Shown here one piece after another: positions 61,831-64,000 of a stretch of DNA of 64,000 nucleotides. The stretch is from CBDFHV01 sp965247705. GTDB lineage: Bacteria > Pseudomonadota > Alphaproteobacteria > Rhodospirillales > CAMCUA01. The position numbers and the translations under genes are program-made. Under the pieces are notes generated by a model. The model did no database searches, had not been told where the DNA came from, and was given only the letters and a program-made list of their open reading frames with translations. Numbering within the stretch: position 1 is the stretch's first letter; the number at the start of each line of letters is the position of its first letter. The stretch lies in contig CBDFHV010000080.1 of assembly GCA_965247705.1 (NCBI GenBank), positions 62,001 through 126,000 on the forward strand, read 5' to 3'.

Positions 61831-62055
61831 CGGCTCACACCTAACGCTCCTCGCTGTGGTGCTCCACCAGTGCCCGGTTGTAGGCGTTCATGGCGTCTCG
61901 TTCGTGAATGCAGCCCAGGAACCGCGACGTCCGCTCACTATCGATGACGGCGATGTGGGGTTCACCCGTTTCGCGGATCAGCTTGATGCCCCGCTCCAGG
62001 GTCTCCTGGTCGGTGAGGGTGGGCGGATGGTGCCGCGCGACGTCCGCCGCGTTGA

Positions 62056-63615
62056 TCAGTCATCGACACCGTGATCGAATGCCGTGTCGCTGAGATCGGC
62101 GATGGTGATGGTGCCCACCAGCCGGCCGTCCCCGTCGATCACAAACAGCTCCCCGGTCTCGCAGGCCTGAAGGCGGTGGCGAATCTCGGGTAGTCGGGCC
62201 TGCGGCGAAACCGTTTCCTGGGCTGCCGCCTTTGCCATCACGTCGCGGACGCGGATATTGCGCAGGAGCGCGTGTTCCAGTCCGCCCTTCAGGTCGAGGC
62301 CGCGGCGGGCCAGTTGCCAGGTGAAGAACGAGTGGCCCATGAACTGCTGGACGGTCACCGATGACACTACCACCGCGACCATCACGGCCACTGTCAGGGC
62401 ATAGTCGCCCGTCATCTCGAAGACGATGAGAGTGGTCGAGATGGGCGCCCCCAGGACCGAGGCGGCGACCGCGCCCATGCCGATGATGGCGTAGGCCCCG
62501 GGCCCGGACGAGAGCTCCGGGAACAGGGCGGTGGCGGCAATGCCGTAGATGCCGCCGAGGGTCGCGCCGATGACGATGGAGGGGCTGAACACTCCGCCGC
62601 CGAAGCCGAATCCCAGGCTGACGGCGGTGGAGAATATCTTAAGCCCGCAGATGACTGCCAACGTGATCAGGGGCAGGGCCTCGGACAGGGCGGCGTCGGT
62701 GGTCGCGTAGCCGATCCCCAGGACCTGTGGATAGGCGAGCGCCACCAAGCCCAGCACCAGGCCGCCGATGGCCGGACGCGCCCAGGTCGGAAGCTTGATG
62801 CGTCCCGCCGCTTCCTCGGCCAGTCCGATGCCCCGGATCAGGGCGATCGCGGCGACCGCGGCGACCAGGCCCAGCCCGACGAAGGCCGGCAGCTCCAAGA
62901 ACGAGGTGATGTGGTACTCGGGAACGAAGAACGCCGGGGAATCGCCGAACCAGCCGCGGGAAATCATCGTCGCGGTGACGCTGGAAATGACGATCGGCGC
63001 GAATGCGCTGAGCGCATAGTGGCCGACCACGACCTCATTGGCGAACAGCGCCCCGGCGATGGGGGCGTTGAACGAGGCCGCCACCGCCGCCGCCACGCCG
63101 CAGCCGAGCAGGGTTCGCGACAGGGCCCGGGTCAGATGAAGCTTATGGGCGATCCAGCCGCCGATGGTGCCGCCAATGTGAACCGCCGGTCCCTCGCGGC
63201 CGGTCGACGCGCCGACGCCAATGGACAGGGCGCCGACCGCGAAGGCAACGAGGCCGGTCCTGGGCGACATGCGGCCCGCCCGCAAGGCACAGGCTTCCAC
63301 GACCTCGGCGACGCCGTGGTTGCGGCGGCCCGGCATGAAGAAATGGACCAGCAAGCCGACCGCCAGCCCGCCAGCCGTCAGGGCCAGGACCACGCGCCAG
63401 CCCGACAGGCCCGCCGCATCGAGAAAAATGGACTCGTCGCCCGAACCGTGGGCCAGGAACTGAACGGCGCCGATCGTTTCGCGGAACAGGACCACGGCGC
63501 ACGCGGTGGCCCCGCCCACGACGATCGCCAGAAGGGAAAGAATCAACTGGTCGTTTCGGATGAGCCGCCGCAGCCAACGTATGGCCCGACTGGCCCTTAT
63601 GGGATGGCCGGCCAT
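62056..63615 (-). CDS. ClC-type chloride channel/transporter (C-terminal frameshift)
   Basis: A 519-residue ClC protein. The selectivity-filter motifs are GSGAS-like VGASTGREGPAVHIGG (about residue 145), GCGVAAAVAASFNAPIAG (about 180), FGFGGGVFSPSIVIG (about 340) and the late helix residues of the pore. The frame ends in the C-terminal CBS region after ADLSDTAFDHGVDD. The missing second half (INAADVARHHPPTLTD, then GEPHIAVIDSERTSRFLG) continues directly downstream in another frame to 61841, so one base is missing near 62059-62061. The pore is intact; the CBS regulatory pair is cut. Confidence 0.9.
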   Translation of the reverse strand: MAGHPIRASRAIRWLRRLIRNDQLILSLLAIVVGGATACAVVLFRETIGAVQFLAHGSGDESIFLDAAGLSGWRVVLALTAGGLAVGLLVHFFMPGRRNHGVAEVVEACALRAGRMSPRTGLVAFAVGALSIGVGASTGREGPAVHIGGTIGGWIAHKLHLTRALSRTLLGCGVAAAVAASFNAPIAGALFANEVVVGHYALSAFAPIVISSVTATMISRGWFGDSPAFFVPEYHITSFLELPAFVGLGLVAAVAAIALIRGIGLAEEAAGRIKLPTWARPAIGGLVLGLVALAYPQVLGIGYATTDAALSEALPLITLAVICGLKIFSTAVSLGFGFGGGVFSPSIVIGATLGGIYGIAATALFPELSSGPGAYAIIGMGAVAASVLGAPISTTLIVFEMTGDYALTVAVMVAVVVSSVTVQQFMGHSFFTWQLARRGLDLKGGLEHALLRNIRVRDVMAKAAAQETVSPQARLPEIRHRLQACETGELFVIDGDGRLVGTITIADLSDTAFDHGVDD

Positions 63616-64000
63616 GGTCCAAGGCCACTATCACGGAGGCCGCGGCCAGACAAAGGAAATCACGAAAACGGTGGCAATTCGGGTGGCGCTGTCTTTATCA
63701 GTGACCCTTGGTATCATACCAGTGGGCGTTTGAACCGACCTGCCATTGCCCTCTTCGTCATTGCCCTCTTCGTCATTGCCGGACCCGATTTACTGCTGTC
63801 TGGTTCAGGGCAAGCGCGGTTGGCTGGATCGGCCGAATCCGAGGCGTTTCAGGGCACGTCTCTCGATCGCGACACGCTTGCGACGACAGCTTCCCCCAAA
63901 CCGTCATGCGCGGGCTCTTATGTCCGTTTTCAAGGTTTGAGGCATGGATTTCGTCTCCGTGCAACGGACTGTGGGTGGTTGTAGCCTGCCCAGGGCTGGA
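63616..64000. other. Intergenic region with 15-base tandem repeat
   Basis: No gene is supported here. CATTGCCCTCTTCGT is repeated at 63744-63758 and 63759-63773, with seven more bases following. In one frame, from TTG at 63730, it would encode a hydrophobic start (ALFVIALFVIAG) and run 84 residues to 63984, but there is no ribosome binding site, so this remains unproven. Confidence 0.3.

Noticed and set aside
62911..63984. Plus-strand frame of 357 codons across the ClC gene start and the window end
   Set aside because: It is mostly the antisense of the ClC gene; only the last 84 codons lie in free sequence and lack a ribosome site.
1..64000. tRNA, rRNA, CRISPR array or prophage
   Set aside because: No clover-leaf with TTCRANNC-type arm, no repeat-spacer pattern and no phage structural or integrase gene was seen by eye.

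Overview
The window is GC-rich chromosomal DNA from an alphaproteobacterium, most likely a member of the Rhodospirillales. That placement is an inference from gene content: a waaA-lpxK lipid A cluster with a DUF374 acyltransferase, an oxygen-side 2-oxoacid:ferredoxin oxidoreductase pair, and PmbA. No rRNA, tRNA or CRISPR array was recognised. Occasional single-base frameshifts next to otherwise intact genes could be real decay or sequence error.

Layout: (1) 1-4636, minus strand: an overlapping lipid A/Kdo operon (MsbA-type ABC exporter, DUF374 acyltransferase, waaA, lpxK running off the edge). (2) 4784-5586: a HepT/MNT toxin-antitoxin pair whose antitoxin carries an N-terminal ribbon-helix-helix domain. 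(3) 5682-8726: an ABC-2 exporter and pmbA. (4) 8944-13204: korA-korB-ferredoxin reductase operon. (5) 13286-16978: homocysteine methyltransferase, a PLP C-S lyase with a late frameshift, a cupin and a class II aldolase-like protein. (6) 17041-20699: a toxin-antitoxin island with an intact PIN-domain pair, a PemK-like toxin carrying an in-frame amber codon, a decayed antitoxin paralogue, a GNAT/DUF1778 pair, and a small secreted protein made of YxGPGGPx repeats. (7) 20832-31617: guaA, a Tai/Rap1a-like periplasmic protein, a TRAP transporter, and a catabolic group (VOC epimerase-like, PLP decarboxylase-like, SDR, 3-hydroxyacyl-CoA dehydrogenase, thiolase).

(8) 31618-38745: a nested inverted-repeat element, a DapA-like lyase, glpD, recQ, a Gfo/Idh oxidoreductase and phnW. 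(9) 38887-42552: a LysR regulator gene split cleanly by an IS630-type element and followed by a second IS. (10) 42553-51576: peroxiredoxin-like protein, spondin-domain secreted protein, cupin, Tat-exported aldo/keto reductase, DUF6064 membrane protein, MFS and SLC13 carriers, and the queuosine genes queA-tgt. (11) 51577-57300: a mobile-element pile-up: a roughly 95-bp MITE whose ends match the IS630 element at 39 kb, an IS5-type element with a frameshifted transposase, two different IS1380-type elements, and the remains of a membrane 2Fe-2S/cyclase-type gene. (12) 57506-64000: prmA and uvrD (overlapping), an HtrA-like protein lacking the whole catalytic triad, and a ClC chloride channel with a C-terminal frameshift.

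Functionally the window mixes conserved housekeeping blocks (envelope, DNA repair, tRNA modification, purine synthesis) with two accessory zones (17-20.7 kb and 39-57 kb) where toxin-antitoxin modules and insertion sequences have accumulated and damaged neighbouring genes.
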